From the NCBI RefSeq assembly GCF_037975245.1, contig NC_092580.1, forward strand, positions 15,751,001 to 15,815,000: a stretch of DNA of 64,000 nucleotides, given 5' to 3'. Within the stretch, counting starts at the first letter, position 1; each line of letters opens with the position of its first letter. Under the pieces are notes generated by a model, which searched no databases, was not told the DNA's origin, and saw only the letters and a program-made list of their open reading frames with translations. This stretch comes from Apostichopus japonicus. Its lineage: Eukaryota > Echinodermata > Holothuroidea > Aspidochirotida > Stichopodidae. This document shows positions 10,940-22,410 of this stretch, piece after piece. The translations under genes were made by a program, and so were the position numbers.

Positions 10940-13900
10940 GTGAGTATAGAATCATTATCATTTCCAAGGGCGTAGGGAACCGGGGGGCGCCAGCCCGCCC
11001 AGCGAAAAATATGGGGGCGGAAGTATCATTCCGCCCCCCCCCCCCCCCGCTTCGCAAGTCAGAAAACCCCTTTTTCATTTCTAAATGAGAAAAAAATCTC
11101 ATTTGGAGCACCAAATTGCATCTAAGGCCAGGTGAAAATGCAAAATTATTTACAAAATGGAGTGGGTGTTAAAGTGTGCTATATTGCACCAAATTGCATC
11201 TAAGGCCACCTGGAAATGCAAAATATTCCAAAGGGGAGGGGGACACCCCCTCCCCTTAGACCCCTCCCCCAGGCCGGCCATCAGTCTTCAGCCCCCCACT
11301 CAAATGTACCTTCCTACGCAACTGATCATTTCTACGATAACACGTTCTCTGTCCTAAGTTGTGAGGTCAAATGATGTATTCTGAGACACATTTAGATCAT
11401 AAATTAGGTTGTGCTAATAAATGATAAATAAATAAATAATAATAATAATTATAATAATAACAACAACAACAATAAGATTAACTAGGGCACCAATGGTGCA
11501 TAAGCTCATACCTTTTCGAGCTTAAAAATGTAGGGCCCACAAAACCAATTTTGGGCCCGTGAGGGATACCCCCCCCCCTCCATTAGCAGAATCATGGCCA
11601 CACCACTGGCTACAATTCCTATTTTCCCCTTTAAATCCTATTTTACCCACTCTCTCAAACAATACCACTGACCTACCCTATTAAACTTTCTCCCCTCTAC
11701 CTTAGCAGACATAACAAGCACTCCCTACAAGGCATAACTTCACAAGCTGCCTACATACCTCAGGCTCAAAGACTTCTAAGAATCGGCAAGTGCTGATTGG
11801 CTATAGGGCTCTCATGCTTACAGTTCAACAGTTAATAACAACTCCCAGTCCTGCTTTAATTCCACTAACAGCCTCTGCAGAGCTTAACCACAAATGTAAA
11901 CAAACGCTGCAGACACTGGGAGACAAATTAAAGGAGCTTTGGCAAAAAGTGAAGGCTCAGATTTTTTTAAACAATGGGGATTAATTGTAATTAATTAACT
12001 TTTGACCAAAAATTTTTAGGCATCACCTTATTCATACACAATCCAACAATCATCAGTTCAACTTTGAATATGATCCATCAAAATCTTGAGGAGATTGAGA
12101 TATTTGAAAATATTACAAAGAATGACCCCCGATGACCCCCTAAATGACCTTTGACCTCAATTTTCCGAACACCCCTCGTAACTCTCATCCCGAGGAACAT
12201 TGTGACCAAGTTTCATTATAATTGGCCATACACTGTACGAACAGGAGCAATTTGAAAATATAGGGCTGCGGCCCGGGCCACAAAAGACCCCTAGTTGATC
12301 TTTGATCTCAAATTCATGAACACCCTGAAGGTAAAACTACCATAGTACTATCGTGACGAATCCTCAACATTGTACCATGGAATCTGTAGGAGAAGAAGCA
12401 TTTTGCGTATTTCCACAAAATGGCCCATTACGGCCCACAGGTGACCTTTGACCCCAAATTTTGGATCATCTCTGATGGACCTATACCTAATGGTCCTTGT
12501 GTCCAAGTTTCATGAAATTCCATCAAACACTGTGCGAGTGGGAGCGGTTTTACCAACTGTTGACGGATAGAGTGATAGAATGATAGAGTGATAGAGTGAT
12601 AGACGCCGCACTGTAACAATAGCTCACACCAGCATGCTGGTATGAGCTAATAATAATTTAAAAAAGATAGTTATAGGCACAACTTTGCGTGTATAGACCC
12701 AATTATTAACATAAATATGCGACAGAATGCATTACTTCACGTTAAAAGTTTAGGTGTGGGGTGGGGATGGGGTAGGAGGAGTGAAGACTAACAGAGGTCG
12801 GTCTCAACGACCCCAGGGTCACACCCCTCCGTTTAAATCCCTGTATCCGTGCCTTAAAAGGGTAAACTTCAGACACATCATTAATTTAGATACATTATAG
12901 TTAGAAACACTGCTACCCCAGACCAGTTCATCTTGGTATGCATTTTTCAACAATTGAGGCTCATCATTTGAAGTGTTGGACTACTAAGGTCCATTAGGCC
13001 AGATCATAGAAAATAGGAAATCAATGGAGCTCTATGGCCTCAAATAACACACAATGCATTACAAAATTGTGGATATCAAATACTGTTGAATGTCACCGAA
13101 AGTCTCTGTAATTGTTTACAGTTTAATCGATATACGTTCTTTAACTCTCACAACATATTCCTGTTAGATCTTATAGGTTTCTTTAACATCTGAGTGGGTG
13201 GAAAACAAATACTGCAAACATAGCACCCGCACAATTGTCCAGAATCAACAAGAAAAAGTAAAACGTCTTTAATATCGCTTCAAATAAAAATGCATGAAAA
13301 TATGTATGCCCTATTGGTCCAACAAAAGGTGTAAGATTTCACGTCTTATAATGTCACATCCTATTACTAGTGTATTAACAATTTATCTACGATAAGCTGT
13401 ACTGGATTTTATAAGGCCCATAATATCTAGTGTGAGAAGCTATCAAACGCGACTTGAATTTTTAAAATGATAAATTTATGTACGATGAATAGACTGGGCA
13501 TGTTCCTTTTATATTATATGGAAATATTTCAAAGGCCCCTACATATAGGAAATCAGAACCTGAGCGAACGAGAGAGAGGCAAGGGCGGCGGAAGCACTTT
13601 TAATCTGGGGGGGCACCGACATCAAAGGGCACTTTGCAGAAATTCGATTGGACTGATGCAGCCTTATATTTAGTACCCTTTATAACTCTTATTGTATTAT
13701 CTTATTTGCGTATACACATCACTCCATCAACGCCCCCCCCCCCCCTCAAGGAAAATATGCATACTAGTAGTAGCACTGCAATATCCAATGTGCAAATTGG
13801 GAAACAAGGAACAAGTTTTCTTTTGAGACAAAATGAGGTGAAAGCATGCTAGTTGCTAATGTAGGAATCTTCCGAATTAGAGTTTATTCGTTGTTAATAT

Positions 13901-16900
13901 CTTAACAAATTTTTTCCATTCGTAATAGCTTTGAGATTGACCTACAGAAATTCATTAAAAGTCAGGGGCGTAGCCAGGATTTGCAGAGTTATATGCACGA
14001 CTATCTGAGCGGAGCGCCACCATCGGTTGGCGCGGAGCGTACAAGAAAATTTTGGGTTTTACAAACCCCTCAGATGGCCGGAAACGGCCCTTCCCGAGTG
14101 TTCGTTCTGGTTCCCTGGCCTCTTGCTAACTTGAGACACCTCAGTTTTTATGTAGAAAAAGGGCACATTTTTAACCTGAGGAAAAGTGGGGGGGCACGTG
14201 CCCCCTGTGCCCCCCCGGTTCCGCCGCCCTTGGAGAGAGGGTGGGGGTAGGGAGGGGATAGGGGGGTGAGGTTTGAAAGAAAGAGTTGTGGTGGGGTGGG
14301 GGGGGAGAAGTCACAGGAATGAATAAGAGATATCATGGTTTTCCGATAGTTTAGTTCATCAATGGTTGTATCACATCTATAAACATACGGAACTTTCCGA
14401 AGAGTAATATTTATACATAGATGACGTGTTAAAGCGTTAGAAGTGTATATGTGTACTGTATATATCCGTATATGATTTTTTATCAAGGTGATAACAATAT
14501 GAGGGTAAGGGTTTCTGTTCATACCGTTTAGATGACAGAAAATCACGAATGATTGCATATACTGGTATAAACGTCTGTTATGTGGTTATAATATTTCATA
14601 TATTCAACAGTGTAGAAGTTGATGTAAACGAGAGGGCAAATCGGTAACATCTCTGAACCGACCCAAATGCATGTGGCATGTATTAAAGTGTAGTACAGTG
14701 TTGTCAAGAACAACAATTAAACAAACACGAACGCTTAAAAACCCAAACTCACTCATTCACTCGCTTGATAGGCTCACTTCATATACTCACTCATTACAAA
14801 TACCAAATCACTCATTACATAAACTCACTCATTTCAAATACCCACTCACTCATTTCATATACTCACGACAAATACCCTATCACTCATTACATATACTCAT
14901 TCATTACAAATACCCAATCTCTCATTACATATACTCACTCACTACTAATTCCCAATCACTCATTACATATACTCACGCCCTTGCCCACATATTCACTACG
15001 TTTATACTCACTCACTCAATGCATATACTCACTCACTTTATAATATACTCACTCGTCCAACCACTCTTTCACTACAGATAATAACCCACCCAATTGATAT
15101 AAATTCAGTCACACACTTCATATACTCACTCACTCACCCACTATTTCACAACATATACTCACTAACTCACCCATCTCATATATACTAACTCACTCACTCG
15201 ATTCATAGACTAACTCACTCAATGCATATACTCACACACTTCATATACTCACTCACTCACCCACCCACTCATTCACTACATATACTCACTCATTTACTTA
15301 CTCACCCACCACATAGTACTAACTCAATCAGTCGATTCATATACTCACTCACTACAAACATTCACTCACCCACCCGATCCCTCACTCCATATATCACTTA
15401 CTCACCCACCCCATATACTAACCCAGTCACTCGATTCATGTACCCATAAACTCACTCCCTCACTTCATATACTCACCCATCCACTCACTTCATATACTCA
15501 CTCAAATACCCACTTCATATACTCACTCGATTCATATACTCACTCTCACTGCCTTCATATACTCACTCATCTCCCCACTCCATGTACTCACTGAGTTACT
15601 TACTCACCAATCTCATATACTAACTCATTAATATACATTCACTTCATATATTCACTTATATACTCACTCACTTACTCACTGGGTTCTTATACTCATACTC
15701 CCACTGCCTTCATATACTCACTTACCAACCCACTCCCTCACCCACCCACTCCTTCACTCCATATACTCACTGAGTTACTTACTCACCAATCTCATATACT
15801 AACTCATTAATATACATTCACTTCATATATTCACTTATATACTCACTCACTTACTCACTGGGTTCTTATACTCATACTCCCACTGCCTTCATATACTCAC
15901 TTACCAACCCACTCCCTCACCCACCCACTCCCTCACTCCATATACTCACTGAGTTACTTACTCACCAATCTCATATACTAACTCATTAATATACATTCAC
16001 TTCATATATTCACTTATATACTCACTCACTTACTCACTATGGGTTCTTATACTCATACTCCCACTGCCTTCATATACTCACTTACCAACCCACTCCCTCA
16101 CCCACCCACTCCCTCACTCCATATACTCACTGAGTTACTTACTCACCAATCTCATATACTAACTCATTAATATACATTCACTTCATATATTCACTTATAT
16201 ACTCACTCACTTACTCACTGGGTTCTTATACTCATACTCCCACTGCCTTCATATACTCACTTACCAACCCACTCCCTCACCCACCCACTCCCTCACTTCA
16301 TATACTCACTGAGTTACTTACTCACCAATCTCATATACTAACTCATTAATATACATTCACTTCATATATTCACTTATATACTCACTCACTTACTCACTGG
16401 GTTCTTATACTCATACTCCCACTGCCTTCATATACTCACTTACCAACCCACTCCCTCACCCACCCACTCCCTCACTTCATATACTCACTGAGTTACTTAC
16501 TCACCAATCTCATATACTAACTCATTAATATACATTCACTTCATATATTCACTTATATACTCACTCACTTACTCACTGGGTTCTTATACTCATACTCCAA
16601 CTGCCTTCATATACTCACTTACCAACCCACTCCCTCACCCACCCACTCCCTCACTTCATATACTCACTTCCTTACCCACCCACTTCATATACAAACTCAC
16701 TCGACTTCATGTACTCACACTCACTCATTTACATCATATACACCCTCACTTCATATACTCCCTCACGGCCTCACTTCATATATACTCCCTCACTTCATAT
16801 TATCACATGTAAGTCTATACCGTCGATTTATGAACGGTGCATGACGGGTTCATTGGGATGGAGAGGGGAAATCGAGAGCAAAGCGCCCGCTTAACAACAC

Positions 16901-19900
16901 CTAAATTGACCTCAGTTGCCGTTGTGGTCGTGATCGAACTTGGACCATGTAAGTGTTGCCCAGTTGCCAGGATAATACTTCCATGCTTGGACTATCATTG
17001 ATTTAGTATACACATAAATGATTTTATTTTTCTGTTATTTTTTTTTCCATCCTGTCTCGGCCGTATAGACGAGTGAAGACTGTCTCCGTTTGAATATTTA
17101 TCGACCGTTAGATACCAGAACCAGCGGTCTACTCCCCGTGATGGTATTCCTTCACGGTGGAAACTACAAATCGGGTGCTTGCAGCGGGCCTGTATATAAT
17201 AGTCAGATTCTAGCGCCAACAATCGACGCTGTAGTCGTATGCATAGAATATCGTATCGGTAAGATTAATATTTTCATTCCTTCTTCTTCTTTCTTTTCTG
17301 TTGTTTGCGTTGAGTACAATGGCAACCTTGACTGATGGTAAGGGGTTGGCGTTAGTCCGGACCACCCAGCACATTCCTAACCATCTTCTCCTAAAGTAAT
17401 CGCACAATGCGACCGCAACGAAAAGGCAAAGTGAAACCTGCAATGGACAATTTTTGGTCTGTCTTTGTAATGAACGATTCACAACCCACACAGATTTAAT
17501 GTAATATTGCAGAAAAGAAACTGCCTCACCAATTCAATCGCCTACAAATGTTTCTCAGACGTTTCCATATTGTTGTTGATATTATTCGTAACAATCGCCT
17601 GTTAGTCTCTTTTCATCTCTTTTTTTTTTGTAAGTGACATTGGCTCCGGTATTATATACAATGTCAAAACTAATGAACAATGGTATAAAATTAGAATACT
17701 TTTCGAAATTCCAGATAGCAAGAAACAAAAGTATTTTTATCTTATTTTATCTTATTATAAATGTTGCGTAAATGTTTATTTTGCATTGTGTTCGATCATG
17801 GAGATCCATGCATGATTGGATACTCAATAAAGTGTCCCTTGCATGTGGCACCGAAAATCGCTATGTTCACGGGCCTGACGAGAATGGTCAAGTGGGTTAC
17901 AGTCGTGGGTAACGGTGATAATTCGGGGCCCGTGGAAAAAACGGGATAGATTGTAATGTTATTTTTCATTTTCATAACATACAGTAGGAAACTGAAAAGT
18001 TAAAGAAGGAGGCCCTGTGACCTCATTGTCCTGTGGCCCTGGTTGGTTCTCGACGCCCCTATACATGTCCATAATAAGGCAGTATTTGAGTAGAGTTTTC
18101 ATGAATAACTTCTGAATGTCATTTATCCGAAGGTGCGATGGGCTTCCTTTACTTGGAGGAGGATCCGGAGACTGGTGAGAGGATACCCGGGAACTTTGGT
18201 ATAGAAGACCAAATTGCGGCACTGAAATTTCTTTGGCAAAATTTAGAAAGCTTTGGCGGGGATCCAAATAGAGTACGTATAACGTCAGTTCCTTTTATAT
18301 ATAAAACAAGCAAACTTTTCCAACTTATATGTTCATAAATTAAATGTGTATGACATATGACAAAACCCCTTTTAGCAATTAATAGGAACGACTGTTGCGT
18401 AGGTACCTATCATCAGGGACCTTTGGAGAAACACGTGATTGAAAGAAAAATCGTTCGTGTATTAACATTTTGGCATTCTCATAGAACCAATACGTTAGTG
18501 ATGTTCGTGTCTACGTGAGCTATTTCATTCGGATAACAAGGGGTGCCTGTAGCTAGAATTTTATAATGATGACATCATGTTATTTATAGTTGAACAAACC
18601 AGGAAAACCTAACTTAGCACAACTACAGTAATATCTCTACAGCTAACCCGTGCTTCAAAGTAATCTCTTCTAAACTATGTATGGACTGCTCCTTTAACAT
18701 GACGTATTTAACTGCTCCGTCCAGTGGGTCAGAAAAAATAAAGGTGTCGTAGTTTTCTTATCATTGATAAACCAATTGGACGGAGGTAATGGTGGGCCGG
18801 TGGGAAGGGTGGGTCTGTGGTGTTCGTTTCTTGGACGACTTATATAGATGCCACATATGTTTAATGTGCATTGAATGAGTAATCTACTAATAACGCATGC
18901 ATACGTCAAGAATAAAGACAAAAAAAAACACTCTGTTTTCTTCAGATTACTCTCACCGGACAGAGCGCAGGCGCAGAATCGATATCGTTACTTCTGACGT
19001 CACCGAATCACAGTGAGCTATTTAGCCAAGCTATACTGTTCAGCGATCCCTTCTCGCTACCTCTAAAGACACCAGCAGACTCCAATACCCTGGGGTTATC
19101 TTTCGCCTCCTTGTTAGAGTGCGAACCGGCTAGTTTATCATGCCTCCGAACGAAGTCAGTCGACGAAATTGCGTCAGCAACACAAGAGTCCCTCTCGCAA
19201 CTGATCAACCATGAAAAAGCGTTTCAACTTTTCCAGCAATGGGGTCCGACAGTCACAGAACAACCGATTACCAGTATAGAGGCAGGTCTCAACGCGTTGA
19301 AACCCATCATACTGGGAACATGTGGCGAGGAAGGGAGAATATTCGTCTACGAAATATTGCCCGAGCCTGTGTCGACAGCTAGCTATAACATGTTCCAGAA
19401 CATTCTTGTGCCAGGTCTCTCTCAAGAAATACAACAATTTTTCCCACCCGATCCAAATGTCACGGATCAACGTGACGTCCTGAGTTCCATGGTCACAGAT
19501 TACCTCTTCGGTTGTCCGACGCAATATATGGCCAAACTCCTCATAGCAAGGGGTGAAACGAGGATCTACCATTACCTCTTCAATCACGCTTTTTCCTTTC
19601 AACATGTCTGGCAGCAATACAAGTGGTGTTATGGTCACGCGTGTCATGGCTGCGATGTGCCTTTTATCTTTCTGTCCGCTACACTCAATAACGAAGAATA
19701 CAGTGAAGAAGAGAAAAGATTTGTTTCTATATATTCCAGCTACCTTGCTAATTTCATCCACAGTGGAGACCCCAATCACACAGGTGATGGCGGACAAGAA
19801 GGTACAGATCTAGCTGTGTGGCCGAAAGCAGGGGAAGTCCCAGGACATTTATCCACTTTGATATTGTCAGCCGATGAGGACATTAGGTCCGTGGAAGATA

Positions 19901-19983
19901 TCAGTTCAGAAAAGTGTCAACTCTTCGATAGAATGGGATATACTGGTGTTTCCAATATTAACAAAAAGAATTTGAATATGTAA
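10634..19983 (+). CDS. Secreted type-B carboxylesterase / cholinesterase-like
   Basis: Four exons (10634-10939, 17069-17258, 18133-18272, 18946-19983) join in phase into 557 codons plus TAA, the usual length of this alpha/beta-hydrolase family. Enzymes of this family hydrolyse carboxylic esters. The first 25 residues are hydrophobic, fitting a signal peptide for secretion. Seen in order: the substrate-pocket start [16 protein letters not shown] (50-65), EDCLRLNIY (105-113, family signature), HGG at 131-133 (oxyanion hole), GFGGDPNR-type turn (about 205-212), nucleophile elbow GQSAG (217-221, Ser219), acid in EEG (Glu341) and base in CHG (His446). The triad is complete, so it should be active and is not a neuroligin-type inactive homologue. 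The nucleophile motif has Gln where most members have Glu (GESAG). The C-terminus has no HDEL-like ER retention signal. Met codons at residues 1, 2 and 11 are all possible starts. I cannot assign a subfamily or substrate. Confidence 0.92.
10965..11324. mobile_element. Non-autonomous hAT-like element, copy A
   Basis: 360 bp flanked on both sides by the exact 8-mer ATCATTTC (10957-10964 and 11325-11332). The ends are imperfect inverted repeats: CAAGGGCGTAGG on the left, CCTACGCAACTG on the right. The interior has a CCGCCCCC-rich block and a duplicated word CACCAAATTGCATCTAAGGCC. It is non-coding. A close copy lies at 58470-58838. Confidence 0.7.
12145..12157 (-). promoter_or_regulatory. DR1 nuclear-receptor motif inside a repeat
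   Basis: TGACCTTTGACCT, the exact reverse complement of two AGGTCA half-sites one base apart (DR1, known for HNF4 and RXR heterodimers). A one-mismatch copy is at 12442-12454. Both are in carboxylesterase intron 1. Function is untested. Confidence 0.3.
12621..12648. repeat. 28-bp near-perfect palindrome
   Basis: Two arms (AGCTCACACCAGCA and TGCTGGTATGAGCT) pair with a single mismatch. It would form a strong hairpin at the right end of the element above. Confidence 0.8.
12655..12850. repeat. Dispersed repeat, copy 2 (GGCACAAC family)
   Basis: GGCACAAC, TGTATAGACC, AATATGCG, a GTGGGG run and CCCAGGGTCACACCCCTCCG appear in the same order as in 7060-7345. Confidence 0.55.
13580..14232. mobile_element. 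hAT-like non-autonomous element, 653 bp
   Basis: Exact 8-bp target duplication GAGAGAGG (13572-13579 and 14233-14240). Inverted ends are CAAGGGCGGCGGAA on the left and TTCCGCCGCCCTTG on the right, 14 bp and perfect. Both subterminal regions carry AAGGGCAC and a GGGGGGCAC block. A GGGGCGTAGCCAGGAT word at about 13964 may mark a nested element. No transposase is visible. Confidence 0.75.
14745..15590 (+). repeat. Degenerate ACTC / CATATACTCACT repeat
   Basis: Irregular tandem copies of short words such as CATATACTCACTC and ACTCACTC. It runs into the ordered 179-bp array and looks like its ancestral, less regular part. Ser/His/Tyr-rich open frames over it are repeat translation. Confidence 0.85.
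15591..16666 (+). repeat. 179-bp tandem array, six copies
   Basis: The word ACTGAGTTACTTACTCACCA recurs near 15590, 15769, 15948, 16129, 16308 and 16487, a spacing of 179 bp with one interval of 181 caused by a small insertion. Copies are nearly identical, implying recent amplification or gene conversion. The unit is itself built from shorter CATATACTCACT-type repeats. It lies in carboxylesterase intron 1, 400 bp before exon 2. Confidence 0.95.
17069..17258 (+). CDS. Carboxylesterase exon 2
   Basis: Starts in phase 0 after acceptor gccgtatag. Codes residues 103-165 with EDCLRLNIY and the HGG oxyanion hole. Ends in phase 1 at atcg|gtaaga. Confidence 0.93.
17990..18110 (-). pseudogene. Possible non-LTR retrotransposon relic with 2A-like motif
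   Basis: Minus-strand translation contains GVENQPGP (PGP codons at 18042-18034) preceded by a hydrophobic stretch. This resembles the 2A-type ending ExNPGP known at the N-terminus of some echinoderm non-LTR retrotransposon proteins. It is a short fragment, has one changed residue in the core (QPGP, not NPGP), and no reverse transcriptase follows. It lies directly before carboxylesterase exon 3. Confidence 0.2.
18133..18272 (+). CDS. Carboxylesterase exon 3
   Basis: 140 nt coding residues 167-212 ([20 protein letters not shown] at its start, FGGDPNR at its end). The donor aga|gtacgt is chosen because it places FGGDPNR directly before ITLTGQSAG, as in other family members. Confidence 0.9.
18946..19983 (+). 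CDS. Carboxylesterase exon 4
   Basis: Acceptor ctgttttcttcag. One long exon codes residues 213-557 and carries Ser219, Glu341 and His446. Potential N-glycosylation sites include NHS (233-235), NVT (383-385) and NHT (489-491). Confidence 0.95.
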   Translation: MTLTGQSAGAESISLLLTSPNHSELFSQAILFSDPFSLPLKTPADSNTLGLSFASLLECEPASLSCLRTKSVDEIASATQESLSQLINHEKAFQLFQQWGPTVTEQPITSIEAGLNALKPIILGTCGEEGRIFVYEILPEPVSTASYNMFQNILVPGLSQEIQQFFPPDPNVTDQRDVLSSMVTDYLFGCPTQYMAKLLIARGETRIYHYLFNHAFSFQHVWQQYKWCYGHACHGCDVPFIFLSATLNNEEYSEEEKRFVSIYSSYLANFIHSGDPNHTGDGGQEGTDLAVWPKAGEVPGHLSTLILSADEDIRSVEDISSEKCQLFDRMGYTGVSNINKKNLNM

Positions 19984-20012
19984 AAGCAGCTTAAAGTATA
20001 CAAAAAAAAAAT

Positions 20013-20720
20013 TATTAGTAAGAATTTTTAAGGTTATAGATGGGCTCAACAAACTATTACGGTTTCAATTTTTGTTTTCTTGTTATCGAAACTGTGTTTT
20101 TATCTCGTTCAATCAATCAGGAAACAAAAAGAAGTTTAATCTACAAAATCAATAATAATTTTGATTAGTATTAGAATTGTAAGGAATGGAACGGGTTCAA
20201 CAAACTTTTCCTGTTTCAATTTTTGTTTTCTTGTTATCGAAACTGCGCTTTTACCTCGTTCAATTAATCAGGAAACAAAACGAAGTTTAATCTACAAAAT
20301 CAATAATAATTTTGATTAGTATTAGAATTGTAAGGAATGGAACAGGTTCAACAAACTTTCCCTGTTTCAATTTTTGTTTTCTTGTTATCAAAACTGCGCT
20401 TTTACCTCGTTCAATTAATCAGGAAACAAAACGAAGTTTAATCTACAAAATCAATAATAATTTTGATTAGTATTAGAATTGTAAGGAATAGAACGGGTTC
20501 AACAAACTTTTACAGTTTCAATCTTTTTTCTTCTTGTTATCGAAAACTGCATTTTTCTACCTCGTTCAATCAGGAAACAAAAAGAATTTTAATATAAAAT
20601 AAATTAACTTAAAGTAGAAATAATTTTGATTAGTATTAGAATTTTCAAGGAATAGAATGGGTTCAACAAACTATTAATTTGTTCTTGTTATCAAAACTAG
20701 CTACATTGTTCAATCAATCA
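20013..20720 (+). repeat. 151-bp tandem repeat, about 4.6 copies
   Basis: GAAACAAAA words recur at 20121, 20272, 20423 and 20573 (spacing 151, 151, 150). The first partial copy begins about 30 bp after the carboxylesterase stop codon, so the array probably forms its 3' UTR. The two central copies are almost identical; the outer ones are diverged. Confidence 0.92.
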
Positions 20721-20802
20721 ATTCCTTACAATAGAAAGCGTTCCTGCTAGTACTAGATAAAATCTAATTCTGGTTACTGGAAAACCTTGAACATTAGACT
20801 AT

Positions 20803-20806
20803 ATAT

Positions 20807-20870
<64 letters not shown>

Positions 20871-20871
20871 A
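20803..20871. repeat. TA microsatellite
   Basis: About 70 bp of alternating TA shortly after the 151-bp array. Confidence 0.9.
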
Positions 20872-22039
20872 ACGCTGCTCATTTGAATTGAATCCTGATT
20901 AACATGATTCAACGACATTGTACACTTTCTCTTTGCTATCCACTCATCTTATCACTCAGGTAATAACTGATTCTGGCGGTGTTTTGTAAGAAGACTATAT
21001 GATTTGTTTTGGTCACCTCATCCTCCCCACCCCATCCCACCCCACCCCCATCACTAGCGCAACACTGTGATTGTGATTGTCATAATGTTTAGTACAGGGA
21101 GGCAGGGATGATTGCCATATGGGAATAATCACACAAACCATCATAGGCTCAATTTCTTGAAACTTTATTCTTAAATTTTCATGTTAAGGTCTAAGTCCAC
21201 ACCTTGATAAACATAACAAATTGAGGTATACTTTGTATGAAAGGTTTAAATCATTAATTTAGTGTTTAAATTAACACAAATAGCATTTTTGCATTAAAAG
21301 CTTATGCAGTTGGCATGTCTTAACTTGGTGATGATGATACTGTTTTGGTGTATAAACGAAACCTTCAATATATCATTCACCTGTTTAGCAAGTTGGTCAA
21401 ATTGTATAACAGTTTGATATATGCTACACTCCATATAAATTATTCTTTGGTAATATCTACTACTTCATCAAGTTTTGCTTCTCTCTACATTGATGAAATA
21501 TACGTTCAAGAGTGATATATGTTCTCTTTGCACTGTTATCTTCCCACCTTCGTAACCTCTAACGCACCCGTCAAATTGATACCTTATCTTATAATTGTTA
21601 AGTGAAATAAAAAAAATAAGGAACATAAAATCAATCATACAGGTATGTGATAATTAAAAGAAAATTAAACAAAACGTAACACAATCCTTGAGGCATAATT
21701 AGATTAAAGCTAAAACAAACAAAAAAAATCTTGTGTTAGTGTTATGAGTGTAAGTTTAAGATCTCCAAATACACCAGGAAGTAATGTTAAAATTACTCTG
21801 TAGCAGTAAGTTTGGCTAAGTAATTGGAAACGTTTTCCATGGATAAGCTAAGGAAGTCAGCATGGGTTATGGACAATTTAAATACTGTTAGGTTATTCCT
21901 AAATTCACCGTCCCTCTCCCTCCCTCTTTGGAACACTGTGAGGTGCTGCTGGGGTATTCCTCAAATACCCCACTCCTGTCCCTCCACCTCCTGTCCCTCC
22001 ACCTCCCTTCCCCTTCACTAACTCCTCCACACATTAAAA
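20872..22039. other. Intergenic, nothing recognised
   Basis: AT-rich unique-looking sequence between the converging carboxylesterase and BDH1-like genes. No exon with credible splice sites was seen on either strand. Confidence 0.5.
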
Positions 22040-22410
22040 ATTTCCCTTCAGTTGGCAATTGTTTCCATCAGTTATAAGCCAAATCTTTGGCACAATATAA
22101 GAAGCTGTCAGGGTACTCCTCTTCAAATGCCCCGCTCTTTTCCCTTCCCCCCCCCCTACTTGCCTCATACCCCATCACCAACTCCTCTATAGAATTTCTT
22201 TACAATTGTCAACTGCTTCATCAATTTTATCTTTGGCACAATGTAAACAGTTGTCAAGTTACTCTTTAAATATCCTCCTCCCCTCCCAACCGGTCTCCCA
22301 ATCCTCTCCTCCCCCCCCCCCCATGCTCTTCCATTTACACTTGAGAAAGTTTCATTTCAGTTATCAACTGCTTCAACAGTTATATCTTTGGTGCAATGTA
22401 ATTGAATGCC
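22040..22410 (+). repeat. Diverged tandem repeat of about 150 bp, three copies
   Basis: TCTTTGG words recur at 22084, 22230 and 22385, each preceded by CAACTGCTTCAT-like sequence and followed by a run of C/T. The copies are clearly diverged. Confidence 0.65.

Larger units (their letters stand above)
11488..12648. mobile_element. Non-coding element with hairpin ends and internal tandem units
   Basis: The left end has GCACC-aat-GGTGC followed by AGCTCATACC (11503-11512). The right end closes with GGTATGAGCT (12639-12648), inverted to the left. The interior has four diverged units of about 148 bp, each with a TTGACC word (about 11999, 12145, 12296, 12442). After these come five GATAGAGT-type short repeats (about 12565-12602). 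I see no open reading frame of interest. Confidence 0.45.

Noticed and set aside
14148-14558. 136-codon minus-strand frame
   Set aside because: Its C-terminal part overlaps the end of the hAT-like element and the rest is low-quality sequence without motifs.
14671-15449. Ser/His/Tyr-rich frames
   Set aside because: They translate CATATACTCACT tandem repeats.
15591-16666. CRISPR-like array
   Set aside because: Units are contiguous 179-bp repeats without unique spacers, in a eukaryotic intron.
17761-17949. 62-codon plus frame in carboxylesterase intron 2
   Set aside because: No splice sites fit and including it would break the in-phase join of exons 2 and 3.
19174-19797. 207-codon minus-strand frame
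   Set aside because: It is antisense to carboxylesterase exon 4, whose frame carries the family motifs; the minus frame has none.
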